From contig NC_053042.1 of NCBI RefSeq assembly GCF_003473485.1, positions 54,399,762 through 54,463,761 on the forward strand: 64,000 nucleotides of DNA, written 5' to 3'. Positions within the stretch are counted from its first letter, which is position 1. Each line of letters begins with the position of its first letter. Source of the DNA: Medicago truncatula. Its lineage: Eukaryota; Streptophyta; Magnoliopsida; Fabales; Fabaceae. The position numbers and the translations under genes were made by a program. The notes under the pieces are model-generated. The model ran no database searches. It was not told where the DNA came from and saw only the letters and a program-made list of their open reading frames with translations. Positions 32,313 through 44,839 of this stretch are shown in pieces.

Positions 32313-35300
32313 ATGGCGCCGTTTGGTTCCAGCACAGCTAGTCGCGAGGAATCGACTTTCAAGGGGACTTTGTCAAATGGGCAGAGGGAAAATTCGGTAA
32401 TTGGTGATTCGGATAGGTCTGCAAGCGTTCTTGAGGGTAATGCCAGTCAGGCGTTTGTTTCTGGTGCTAATATGTTGCAGGGAAGTTCGACATCTTCAGC
32501 TGATTCGGATCCATCAGCTCAGTCTTCAAAGTTGGATCCAAAAGCCACAAGTCAAAAGTATACTGTTACTAGTTCAGGTGAGTTAAGACAGGTCCTGGGG
32601 ACATCTCTTGGAAACAGCCTTGAAGATTGTGCTTTTCGAACTGCTAATCTGATCTCCCGCTTACCAGCGGATTCGGAGAAATTGAAAGAATTCAAAGTAC
32701 GAATGCAAGAGGCTTCTGGCAAGTCTAGGTAATTTGAGGAACTTTATGCAATACAATTATTTCTGTGTCATCAAATCATACCAGTTTAACTTCACTTCTT
32801 ATTTAATGTAACAACTAATCAATTAGTGTGTAATTAAGAGCTTGATTTTTCAACATATATAATTGAATGACTACTATTTTAATCAAGTTTTCGGAATAAA
32901 TGTGACGCCTAAGTGGTCCAGAACTATTAAAGATTAATGCCTCAAACTCATTGTTTTATTGTCAGTCTGTTGCTTGAGTAGTGATTCTGTTATAAAGGTT
33001 CCGCGCTTTTATTTTTTTCTCAGATATGAAAAAAGGTTGGATGAATCTGTACACAAATTGAACAAAGTTTGGGAGGCTGTAAAGCCAAAAAATCAATTTC
33101 AAAATGAGTTGTTGCCAAATGAAACGATAAGTGGGTCCCATTTATCAAAAATGGGAAGTCAGACTCATCGAAGCCCTACAGAGTTTGCAAATCCAAGATT
33201 AAAGAGCAGGCCTAAGAATGTCATTCTGAATAAGTGCATCCGTACATCAGCTATTGAGATACAGGTTAGTAGCTAGCTAGCATTTTAAAATTACTGTTGC
33301 ATTTCCTTTAGTGAAGCTGTGTGTTTATGACATGTTAATTACTTTGTTATTATGTTTTTTAATGTAACAAAGAGGATAGAATTCCAATAGTACAAGTGCT
33401 TTGAAATAACTTGACGAGGAAGGGCACGGTGATATATCTTCTCTCGAATCTGGTGCAACTATATTTGATTTCTGTTACAACGTGCTTCTCTGAAAATTTA
33501 GAAGACCAAGTCCCACACTATATGATCTGAGTGGAAGACTGAAAGATTTCATGGTGCAACTTGCAACTGTTTTTTTTTGTACACAGAAACTTTAATGGTT
33601 GGGCCAAGTTTGATATCCATCATACATGGTTACTTTTACCCTACTTACACTGTCAGTACTCAGTATATTCGTTAAATATCTGGAGTGACTATTATTTTTG
33701 GATTACGGGTGTAACTCATTGAACTGGAGCACATAAGTCAAAACCCGCTGATAACTAATTATTTCTTTGATTTTCATTTCTTGAATACTGACCGTTCTAT
33801 ATTTTGTTGATAAATACTAGGCCGAAGGGCAAAACAATAGCTTTGGACAGCCTTTGGCAATCGGAAAGAATAGAGAGAACATCGAGGATGGTGGTAAGGT
33901 TTGTGATGGTGTTGAAGAGAAGATTCAAAGGTTACCAACAATTGAAGAAACACGGGAAAGAAAAGCAAAAAGAAAACCGTCCATGTGCACTGGCTCTGCT
34001 GGATCCATTGACGGGGAAGGAAAACCGAAAAGAGCTATGTATCTAAAGCGAGCTAATGAGTCTGGTGTGCAGTCTTGTGATGCCATAGGTTTGAGGTAAC
34101 ACAGGTTTATGAAATGCTTTGGTTTTTGATGTTGTCAATAAATGGCCATAATTAAGTTCGAGAAGTGAACTGGCTAGCCATAAAAATGAATTGCAATTTG
34201 CGAAACATGTTAGTGCATAAAAAACCAATTTATCATACTGAATTTAGGAATATTGTGTTTTTATATTTGTAGGTTTCTACATAGAAATATATCATGCAGT
34301 GAAAAGATTGCTGGCTTACACAAAATCTTATTTCAGTTACTGTTGAGATGTGATATGCGTACATTTAACATCATAATTAGTTCTTCACCAATCAATCTGT
34401 CACTTAAACTACTACACCGAGTATGCCCTTCTCTTGGACATGATGCATTTTTTAATGGACAAAACTTAGGTGTTTTTCGTGTTGTTCTTAACTTAAACTG
34501 CACTTTTTGTGGTTATAACAAATTTTGAGAAAATTATTAAGTTAAGAACAGCACGGAAAATACCTTAAGAAATGCACATAAGTTTTGTTGTTTTTTATTC
34601 TAGGGTTAAATCTGTAATGATATTCACAGCCAAGATGAGATTCACACTCTCCTGAAAGCTGTGTCCAACTGCTTGCCTACCTTGTGAACTGTGATGGTAT
34701 TGACAATTCTATAGCTTCCGCTCTCTTAGGATATACTAGTGAGAGGTGATGCAAGTGAGGCTATTATGATCACAAAATATTGATTTGGGCCATTTGGCTA
34801 TAACGGCGAGTAGTATCAAAGCTTCATGTAGCTTCCCTGCCTGCTAGTTCAAATTCATGTGTATGAGCGAAGAAAAGGTGTCTAGGGATTCTATGGATGG
34901 AACAATATAAGGAACATGGTCTACTTAAAAGAAATAAGTATATATCTGCTCGTTTGTATTTATGATGCATCTGTAGTGTCTTGCTCCTGACAACATTTAT
35001 TTCTTTTATAAAACACTATTATAATTTTATGATTAATCTTATTCTCTTGTTTTAGGTTTGTGGACCATGACAAAAATTATACCGGTGGTATTTATCTACA
35101 GACAAAAGGCAAAGCTTCAAGGGCACCTCGAACTGGTAATTTGATAGTTGGAAATTCATCTTCCCTATCTCATTCTTCCGAAACACTCGAAGCCTTGGAG
35201 CAACCTTCAAATGTGAACGAGCCTCATTCAGTAAGTGGGACAATCAATGGTAAACGTACCCATTTGGCACAATGGGTTAGGCAGAGACCTCAAAAAATTT

Positions 35301-38300
35301 CTCGCACTCGAAGAGCAAATGTGGTATCCCCGTTCTTAAATTGTGATGAAATGCAAGTTCCATTAGAAGGTTGTTCCCCTTCTGAAGCTGGTACTAGAAC
35401 AAATTCTACTACAACTAGTGGACCACCAATATCCAAGGGTGCTATCAACAACATTAATTGCGATAGAATGAAAAATGTAAACAATTCATCCCCGACTAGG
35501 TTATCTCAAAGTGAAGAATCTGGCGCTGGAGGATTGGACGTAAGCAAAGGGGATGAAAGAGTCATAAATAATTCCTGTAATATAAGTTCCTACATGTCAG
35601 TGACAGAAAAGGAAAAGCTGAACAAAGTAGAGACTGGAGATGGTCTGCGCAGGCAGTGTCGTGGCAGTAGTGACTTTTCGGTTTTGAAGAGTGGCATTTC
35701 ATCAACGGAAGAGAAGTTAGATACTTTAACCTCGACAAAGCCAATTCGAAATATGAAGCCTTCTTCTGAAAAGAAAGCAAGGTATAGTGCCTCAACCCCC
35801 ACCCCCCCTCTGCTCTCTTTTCCCTTCTGATAATGGCTAAAAAGGGATTCCCTCCACTAGACTGAGTTTGTGTTTTTTCAGTAGATCACGGCGATCACAC
35901 AATAGTAAAGCTATTGCTCATCTTGGAGATATTGCGGGTAGGTCTATCAATGAGTACTCATTGCATTATAAAGTTGAATTGTGTACAATACTATACTTAT
36001 TTAATAAGATAGTTGTTGCTTACTTATTTGTTCATGTCTATTTGTATGTGTTAATATAAACCGATTTCTAACACCTAGTTCCTTCTTACAACTGACCCTG
36101 CTCCCACATATCCTTCACTTCCCCTGATTTCTACACTTATTTCTTCAAAAGGGAAACCCTTATCATATGTTCAATTGTAACTACCCCTTCCCTGCATCAC
36201 TTAGGTATTTATTTTTTTTGCTTGCTCTGTTACTGAGGGGATTTGTTGCTTTATCAATTTAGTTTTCAATGGTATTTTTGGAAAATTTTCCGTGTGCAAG
36301 ATTTATGCAATCGTGTATGCCTGTACATATTCAGTTTGAAATTGTTGTTGTATTGTAATTGGTATTTAGTTTATGCGATGTTAGAAAGAACAATTTATAA
36401 GAAGTGCATGGGTTAGCATTACAAAATATTGTTAATGTAATTGTTGAAGTTATTGGGTTTTAAATAAAATAAGAAGAGAAATAGTAAGGACTTTTGAATA
36501 TGATAATATAATGGTGTAATGTTATTGATAATAACTTGATATAAAAGATTAAGCACCAACCCTATTTATAGGGTACAAAACTCATAATCTTAATTGATTA
36601 AGGGAACATATCATGATAAACTAAGAAATATGGAAAACAAACTTCAGCAACCTAAGATACTTTGATATTATAAACTGTTCCTATTAATAAACTAAGATAC
36701 TCTAATGTAGTAACAAGATGTTATAGGATATTTTCTCATATTCTAACAGTAATGTTATACAAACCATCCAACCTGGCAGGTAGGTCAGGTGATGACCGTG
36801 AAGAACTATTATCCGCAGCCAACTTTGCCAGCAATGCCAGCTGTATGTAACCAAACCTGCTACTTTTGAGGTGTGTGTGTGTTTTATGTATGCAGAAACT
36901 TTATCTAAATATATTGGTCCTTGACAGATATTGGCTGTTCTAGTTCATTTTGGAAGAAAGTGGAACCTAATTTTGCTCCTGTCAGCTTGGATGTCATAGT
37001 CTACTTGAAGCAGCTGGTAGGTGTCTGACTATTTGTTTTTGAAAAGTTTAAGTGGCCCTTAAATGAAGTATTGTTTCCCCCCTTTTGTTACTCTTTGCAT
37101 CAGGTTAAAACAATAGAAGATGATCAAAGATGTTTGTCTCAACGGCTTTGCCTTCAAAGTGATGCCCCGGTAATGTCTAAGAAGCTAAAATCTTATATTT
37201 GCAATATTTTTCAAATTTGTCACCTTTTTGTGTATGATGGACATTCTACTTTAAATGGCTATACAGACTATTAAAATCAGCTTATTTATTCCTTTGGGGT
37301 GCATGTGTGCTAGGTAGTCAATAGTGCGAGATAGCACTGCTATAGTGGCAGAGCGGAGGATCACCGCTACTGTGAGGTTAATAGCGGAAAAGTTAACGAT
37401 AACGGCCGCTCCAGGTGAGATCTCGGTGGAGCGGGGTCGTGGAGCAGGAGCGGCTTTAGCACCGCTATACTGTTTTTACGTGAAAAACTGAAATTGACCC
37501 TGAAAATTATCTGTTTCAAGGGCAATTTGGCTGAACCCTAACCCTTTCCTCTCTTCTCACTGCTTGATCTTTCTATTCCATTCCAAATTCATTCATTTGC
37601 GCTTTAAGGTTGGGGAGCCCCAACGCTTTTCACCGCCCTGTTCTTTTCAAGTTCTGCACCCATCGCCGTACAACCACTGTTCAGTCAAGTTCTTTGATTT
37701 ACTCTGTTCTGCTCCTTTCTTTTCCTCCTTATATGTTTATCTTTGTATTTTTTCATTTCTCTATTGTTATATGTTATCTCTGTATTTTTTTTTCATTTCC
37801 TCCTTATATGCTCCTTTCTTTTTCTCCTTATATGTTAGTCTATTCATTTCTCTATTCTTATATGTTATCTCTGTATCTTTTCATTCTTGTATGCATTATT
37901 ATATGTTCTCTCTGTTCTTATATGTTTTCCTCCATCATGTTTTTCATCTTCCTCACTTTATGATTTTTTTTTTTATGCAATATTCTGTAATGTTCTTCTG
38001 CATAATATTTTTGTATGGGATATGATAGGATTAGGATTGGTAGGATAATCTGGTTGGATAAGGGTAGGATAACTGAATTCTAAATATCTCGGCTGTTAAA
38101 TCCTACAGTTCTGCAGCAGACCGCACGGTGCAGCTGTTGCATAGGATCCAAATCATTGTGACAAAACTACATGTACACACACTAACACACACATACGAGG
38201 AGGGATCAAGTTACTCCAGGAATAGCTCTGAGTGGAGTCGTCCGCTTCATAACTCATTATAAACGTTGTATTTTACCAATACAACCGTCAAGTTAAAAGT

Positions 38301-41300
38301 TCTTATTGAGTATTTCAACTCCACATATTTTCATTAAGTTTTTAAACTATTTGCTACTTCATCAAGTCACTTAAAATGAATGTATAAAAACTTTTTAAGT
38401 AAATGTTGATTCCTGGATTATATAGCTACAAATTTTGGATTTATATGAAACTGTGTGTTTGATCATTAATATAATATGACAATAGTCAATGGCTGGATCA
38501 GTGAAATTTAATGGTTATAATGAGTTATTACGTGAAGTAACTCAAATGAGAGATTTTTTTAATTATATTCTCTTGGTTTCTAACCCAACCTTTACCTCAT
38601 AATAGAATTCAAACAAGGAGGACATCGTACGATAAGAGTTCGGACTGATTAACTTATCATATTGTAAAAATAATAGATTAAGATATGATAACTTATCATA
38701 TTTGTCTATCTTATCTACCGAACAATAAATTCAGATGAGAGTGCTTCAAACTTTCGTAATAAGTAAAGCTTAGCGTGCATCAAAAAAGGTGATATAGTAT
38801 GAATAACCACAAGAATATGAAAATGGGACAGAACTCAAATTACTATAAATATGCTGCTGCCAGAGTAAAGTTTTTATCTGTTATCAGTCTTTTTCTAACA
38901 CATTTCTTTCATTCAAATTCTCAGGAGGGGGTTGTGCTTACGGACAAACTTTTGTTGCAAAGTCCTCTTGAGGGAGACAGAGGCAGAAGCATTTTAGATC
39001 AAACTGAATCAAAAGAGCCACCCTCAATGGTTGACACGGTTGATCAACATCGTGCAGGCAGCTTTCTGTGCAGTCAAATGAATTTAGAAAACAAACCAGC
39101 ACCATTGTATCAAAGAGTATTGTCAGCTCTGATCGTTGACGATCAAACTGAAGAAACCGTTGGAGATGAAAACATATCTTTTCTGTGTGAAAGAGATGAT
39201 TCTACTTTGGAGGCTTGGGATTTTGAGAACCAATTTAACAACAGCAGGACCGAACACGGATGCAACACCGACACTGTTTCCTGTAAAGGGAATGCTACCT
39301 CTGAGCATACGTGTATGGAGGATAAACTCTTGTTGGAGTTACAGAGTGTCGGCATATATCCAGAACTAGTGGTAAACTTCTAATTTGTAGATATCTGAAA
39401 GTCTTTGTAGTTTATTCGTATGGCAGGTTTTCTCTATGTTTTAACTGTCTTACCTTTGTCCCCGTTTTTTTGTTTATCTTTTATACATGCATAGTGCACA
39501 CATGAAACTAGACTTATAAAAATAAGAACAATTCATTCAGCTCTACCTGACAACTTCAGCATTTATGACGACCTGTCCATGACATGGTTTTGTTGCCTCT
39601 TCCAAATTTGCTAGTATGCCTCCTTCATTCTTCAAAATAAAATTCAGCAATACATTGAGGGTAGGGGATCCTATTCCTAGATGTTCTTTGTTTAACAATA
39701 AATATTTTTAACTACCCATTTACACCAAGAGGTGGCAATGGGGAGGTTTTATGCAGTGGTGGTGGGTGTTAAAGGCATCTGTGGTGATTGAATTTGAGGG
39801 TGCCAAGTGGTGCTGGAGGATGATGCCAATGACAGACGGTGTCTAGTGGTGACAGCGGTGGTAGTGGATGCCTAGTAGCGGTGGTGGGTGCTATGATTTA
39901 ATTATAATGAAGGCCTGAAGGGTGTTGAGCGACATTACATATGCCATGTTTGGGTGGTGGAATTGATGGTCCCATTGTGTTATGATATAGGAGTGTTCTT
40001 TCTTTTCAATTAAATTCCTGGAATCCTAACAGTGACAGTGGAGATTCTGAGAAGCAGCAGTGATGGTGAAGGGTGTTCGATGGTGATAGCGATAAAGAAA
40101 GATAAAGAAAATTGCCCAGCAGTGGTAGAGGCGAAATATGGAAGCAGTGATGGTGGGGACGGAAATGACAGAGTGCGTTGGGCAGCAACATGGATGAAGG
40201 GCCCCGAGGTTGATGGTGGTAGAGGGTTTTGTGCGAAAATGTTGTTGGATAGTAGTCAATAGCTGCCTATAGCGGTTTGTCTGCTATAGCGGCGTAGCGG
40301 CCGCTATTTGATTTTAGTAGGAAATTTCCAAATTGATCCTATTTTTAAAACCTTTTTAGGGCATTTTAGAGATTTCGTAAACCCTAACATTTTTCAACTT
40401 TCTCTCTTCTCACATTTGCCGCGAAACACACTCTTCTATCTTCTAACTGGAAAACACGACCTGGGGATCTCTTCTATCTTCTAACTGGAAAACACGACCT
40501 GCGGATCTCTTCTCTCTTTCTCTGTTCTCAACTCACATGATCTCTTCTCTCCCTTTGTTGCGTGGTCACCATCACCGATTCTTTTCCACTGTTGTCACAC
40601 ATCTCACACGATCTCTTTCTTTCTTCCACTGTTCAGGTTCATTTTGTTCTCTTCCTCTGTCTTTTTTTCCTCTGTTCTTTCTTTATTTGTTCCTCTGTCT
40701 TTTCTTTGATAATTTCTCTGTTCTTTTTTTTTTTCCTTCCTCAGTTTTTTTTTTTCCTTCCTCTGTTGTATGGTTTCTATGTTCTTTTTTCTTCCTCTGT
40801 TTTCTTGTTTTATGGTTTCTCTTGTTTTATGATTTTGTTTTATCTGTTCCTCTGTCTTTTGTTTTTTGGTGTTTTTGATTTATGAATGTCTCATGAAATT
40901 TGAGTGTTATATTTAATTTTATATTAAATATAAGTTTTTTTTGTTGAGAAATATACAAAGTTTGTTTTTACTTTTTAGTACAATTCATGTAGTTTGTCCA
41001 AAAAATAATCAAATATCGGTGACCGCTATTTGTCATACCGCTATACGCTATCCCGCTATCCCACTTTTGGGGTCGGCCGCTATACACCGCTATCCGGGAT
41101 TGACTACTATAGTTGGAGTGTAGTTTAGGATTTTGAACATAACTTTATATTACACATTTTAAATCAATTTTTTCTTCCTTCCAAATCCTCCCAATATTGG
41201 AGGGGAGGGAAATATTTGTACCCTCACCATTCCCCTCCTGCCCTTTCATCCTAAATTTTGAAATAAACAAGAAAATTTATTAATGTGCCTCTCCAATCTT

Positions 41301-43227
41301 ATAAGATGACTGGTGCTTGACTCCTTGGCACAGAGCATGATTTTTATATGTTAATAATGCAGTCATGCATTATTTTTAAAGAGCTTACTGAGTATTGAAT
41401 ATGATTTTTTGGGTTCATTTTTCTATCAATGCTTCTGCTCCTAACTGTTCTCCTTATGGCTGTCTTTTAAAAGCCTGATCTTGCTGATGGAGGTTGTGAA
41501 GCCATTGATCAAAATATTATTCAATTGCAGAAGGAATGCTTCCAACAGGTTTTGATTCTTATCTGAAGTAAATTGTTTAGAGGGAAGAGCCTGTTTGGTT
41601 TTGAGTTATTATTGGTTTATTAATGTACATGATAACTGTCTATATTTGACCAATTTTGTAGCTCACCAAAAAGAGAAAATACTTTATGAAACTTATTCAA
41701 GCAGTAGAAGAAGGCAGGGAAATGGAGCCACGGTAAAATATTTGATAATATAATTTATCTTGTTCATTAGTTGTTTTTTATTTTTTATGTTGACAAATCC
41801 ATATGTTGATCCTCATTAATAGTTAATATGGATTGTGTTAATCTGCAGAGCCCTTGAGCAAGTTGCTATGGACAAACTTGTTGAGTTGGCTTATAAGAAG
41901 AAGCTGGTAATATGACTTTATTTTTTGTGCTTATTCCCTGTTGTTTGCTCTGAGTTAGTTGTAAGATGCAGATGTGCCAATTGTATTGAGCTATTTGATA
42001 TGTTATTTGAAGCATGTTATTTGTTTGATTGAAAGGTGGTGTACTTGTTGCAGTTTAATGTATTTTTTTATCTTTGAATTTGTTTTCTTTGTTCTTTCTC
42101 CTTTTCAACTTCCCTTGAGATGTGTTACTAATGACCATTTATAATATTGGTAGGCGACTCGTGGAACTAGCGCTGCAAAGTATGGACTTTCTAAGGTCTC
42201 AAGGCCAGCTGCTTTGGGTTTCATGAAGAGGACTCTTGCTAGATGCCGGATGTTTGAGGAAACCGGGAAAAGTTGCTTTCAGAATCCCATGTTTAAAGAT
42301 ATCCTATTTGCAACTCTGGCTCGTGAAAACAATGCTGCATCAACACTTGCTGAAAACCTGCCACTTGCTCATAATTCTCAGCAAGAATGTGCACTATCAG
42401 GTTTTATACTTTTGTCTTGTTTTATTTGTTTTTGATGTATTTTCTATGATATAAATTCCTACGGCATTTGCATTTTGCTTCATCTTTATTTATAATTCTT
42501 CCTGGTTTCTAAAATCTTTGTTTAGGTGGATATATCCTTTTTATTTCTTATTGCTAATATATCGGGCCTTGGTCTTGCAGGTTCATTTCCTTGCACGGAG
42601 CAAAATGTCTTGGGAAATTCAGACCATCCCTCTGACCTGGATGCTGCCAAGATTGGACCAATACTGAACGGGGGGAAGAAAGAAGAAGTGCTACTTGATG
42701 AGGTTGGTGCTAGTGCTTCTTTGAAACCTACATCAACTCTTGGCAATTCGTTCTTGGGTGGAGCAAAAGGAAAGAGGAGTGGAAGAGTGAGGAACAAAGA
42801 CACTTCTCGGAGAAGTTCTGTTCAAAGAGGCGTTCGTTCTTCTGCAAGTAACACAAGGAGTGAGTGTAAAATAAAACCGAAGGCCAAACCAAAGGCAGCT
42901 CAACTGTCTACTTCTGCAGAAGGATCTCTCGGCAAGTTGGTGGAAAATATTAATTCTGAAAATCAGTTGGCTTGTGGCTCTGGTCAACTGGTTTCCGATG
43001 ATAACAACAGAAAAAGTAAAGTTGGGTCTGTATCTCATGGTAACGATTATGCTGTTGAAACTGAGGAACCCATGGACTTAACAGACGTGCCTGAACTGGA
43101 CTCCACAGAAGTAGGTGTAGGTAAAGACCTGGATTCTTGGTTAGACATTGATGTGGATGCTATACAAGATGATGAGGTTGCGGTGGGCCTAGACATACCT
43201 ATGGACGATTTGTCCATGGTTCTGTGA
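32313..43227 (+). CDS. Uncharacterised conserved plant nuclear-type protein (1158 aa), At4g29790/At2g19390-like
   Basis: Fourteen coding exons join in frame: 32313-32728, 33024-33264, 33821-34095, 35056-35781, 35882-35937, 36780-36842, 36928-37016, 37104-37169, 38925-39371, 41474-41548, 41662-41732, 41849-41906, 42154-42400 and 42581-43227. The protein is largely disordered and rich in Ser, Lys and Arg. It has an N-terminal helical piece near residue 100 (SLEDCAFRTANLISRLPADS), basic patches with RQRPQKISRTRR (like an NLS), and a conserved middle that starts FWKKVEPNFAPVSLDVIVYL and passes through ALEQVAMDKLVELAYKKK and SRPAALGFMKRTLARCRMFE. The C-terminus is acidic (DLDSWLDIDVDAIQDDEV). I recall this layout from Arabidopsis proteins annotated only as Ser/Arg-repetitive-matrix-like; no activity is known to me. 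Introns 8 and 9 hold hAT-type elements and intron 5 a solo LTR, yet all splice sites look intact. Confidence 0.8.
34459..34589. repeat. Imperfect hairpin in intron 3 of the 32313 gene
   Basis: CTTAGGTGTTTTTCGTGTTG with TTCTTAACTTA is mirrored by TAAGTTAAGAACAGCACGG with AAAATACCTTAAG about 45 bp later; an outer CAAAACTTA/TAAGTTTTG pair also occurs. It is probably a small, old foldback MITE. No clear TSD was found. Confidence 0.6.
36442..36748 (+). mobile_element. Solo LTR, 307 bp, with 5-bp TSD, in intron 5 of the 32313 gene
   Basis: The sequence begins TGTTGAAG and ends TTCTAACA, the TG...CA ends of an LTR. It is flanked by GTAAT on both sides (36437-36441 and 36749-36753), a perfect 5-bp TSD. 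CCCTATTTATAGGG near 36560 looks like the LTR TATA region. No internal retrotransposon DNA is present, so it arose by recombination between two LTRs. A Copia-type origin is a guess from size. Confidence 0.8.
37311..38000. mobile_element. Truncated hAT-type element, TAGTCAAT/GCTATAGCGG family
   Basis: The left end GGTAGTCAATAGTGCGAGA is followed by dense words such as CTGCTATAGTGG, ACCGCTACTGTG and TAATAGCGG, then a CCCTAACC...TCTCTTCTCA block and a C/T-rich stretch, parallel to the complete copy at 40250-41109. No right terminus is seen. It lies in intron 8 of the 32313 gene. The right border is approximate. Confidence 0.6.
40250..41109. mobile_element. Non-autonomous hAT-type element, 860 bp, TAGTAGTCAAT ends
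   Basis: Perfect 11-bp inverted ends TAGTAGTCAAT and ATTGACTACTA are flanked by TTGTTGGA (40242-40249) and TAGTTGGA (41110-41117), 7 of 8 alike. Words of the type CCGCTATAGCGG and its parts fill the first ~60 bp and last ~90 bp in both orientations. The centre is pyrimidine-rich with a 37-bp tandem duplication (TCTATCTTCTAACTGG...) near 40430-40510. It sits in intron 9 of the 32313 gene. Confidence 0.78.
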
Positions 43228-43829
43228 AGATTAATGCAGGATATTATACATCCCTATGCATTATTTGGTATTTATAAACAGCGCTGTGTCAGTTGAATGC
43301 TGCAAATACAATTCATGCCTCTCAAGTTGGCACTCTTAGTTTTGCTCATTATTTTTATACTGTCAGTCAGTATCTATATATAGTACCAAATATAGGAGCC
43401 CATGAAAGGGTTAAAGAAATAGAAAGAAGAAAAAGGTAGGCCTCAATTGTTCATATGATCCAGAGCTTCATATAGGTTGTAACTATTTTACATTCGTTAC
43501 AAAACTGATATTCCCGTTGTAATTTTCTCTCATGGGCTTGTAAATTATCACATCCAAATTACAGCGTTATTTTTGTTTTTGTCAAGCAAATTACAGCGTT
43601 AGAAAACCAGTTTGTTGTATCGATTGTGGCAAGAATTGGAAGCCAACAAGCTATCGTAGAAAGCCAACCGACATCTGTGTTTTGAAACAGTAGAATGTAA
43701 ACCATATGTTCAACTAAATCAATGCGCTTAAATGTTTGAGGACTTTTTTTTTTTTGTTTTTTGAAGGAAATGTTTGAGAACTTGTTGTGAGACAAGTATG
43801 TTACCAAAAAGAAAAGTAACGAAGTTTAA

Positions 43830-44058
43830 GGGTATGTTTGGATGGAGGATTTATGAGGGGAATGGAGGATTTAGATTTCATTTTTAAATTACGGACACTA
43901 TGAAATGTTTTTTTAAAGAGTTAACATATTAACATGATAAACGATCATATAATACTTCAATCACACTTAATTTATTTTAGAGAAACCTGTTATATAGTCC
44001 GTAATTTAAAAAAGAAAAACAAACCCTCCCCTCCTAAACCCTCAATCCAAGCACATCC
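43830..44058. mobile_element. Tourist-like (PIF/Harbinger) MITE, 229 bp, TAA TSD
   Basis: The left end GGGTATGTTTGGATGGAGG and the right end read inwards GGATGTGCTTGGATTGAGG form a long imperfect inverted repeat extending through GAGGGGAATGG/GAGGGGAGGG. TAA lies directly outside both ends (43827-43829, 44059-44061). A 3-bp TAA duplication is the PIF/Harbinger signature. There is no coding capacity. Confidence 0.75.
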
Positions 44059-44839
44059 TAAATGATCCTATGAAAATTTAAAATTAAGATAAAAGTTGCA
44101 AACAATTGCTACGTAAGCCTTTAACTTCTTACTAACGTTAAAAAAGACAAACTAAATAAATTGAAAATAAAGCTATTTTTTTCATTAAAATTGTTGGCAG
44201 AAAATATTTAAAAAAAAAAAAGAAGAAGAAGAAGTTTTCAGATTTCTCATACACTTCCTTTCAGATCTTACATCGGTTTAGAGTAAAATTATCTAAGACT
44301 CTTTTTAATCGAACTCCCCTGGTTTGAGTATTTAAGGTGGGTTTGATATGTACCTTTAGCACCAATAATGCTACATTCAATTATAACTCATCAATAATTC
44401 AATATTTAATGTGAAAAAAAAAAGTGAGAGAGAAAGGAGAGTGTACTCTCTCCCAATGGGTATTCATGCTCTAGGTACCATCCATTGCGGTATGTGGATG
44501 TTAAGGTTTCGATTGAGGATTTATTTTAATCTAGTAAAATATAAATTTACAACAAAAAAAAAAACGATTAGAGAATTTCAACCTATATCGTATGAAGGAG
44601 CATGCAAAACTTAGCGAAGCATCATATCATATGTCTCGTATTTTAGCATTGTTTCATAGCATAGGACACAATTTTTAACAGTGGTGATAGGTTGAAATTC
44701 TTAGATGGCATATTATCCTTGTACACACTTTCATTTATCAAAAAAGAGAAATGCTAATCACTTGTCTTTGATGCATTGCTTAATCAATCAATAATAGTAG
44801 CTTTTGCATAGAAATATGCGTCATTGTTACTTTTTCATA

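Noticed and set aside
37564-38025. 153-residue Phe/Ser-rich frame
   Set aside because: It is the same pyrimidine-rich transposon interior as at 40537, in an intron of the 32313 gene.
40537-40885. Two overlapping Phe/Leu/Ser-rich reading frames (about 110 aa)
   Set aside because: They come from a C/T-rich stretch inside a hAT-type element; overlapping frames are equally open because of composition.
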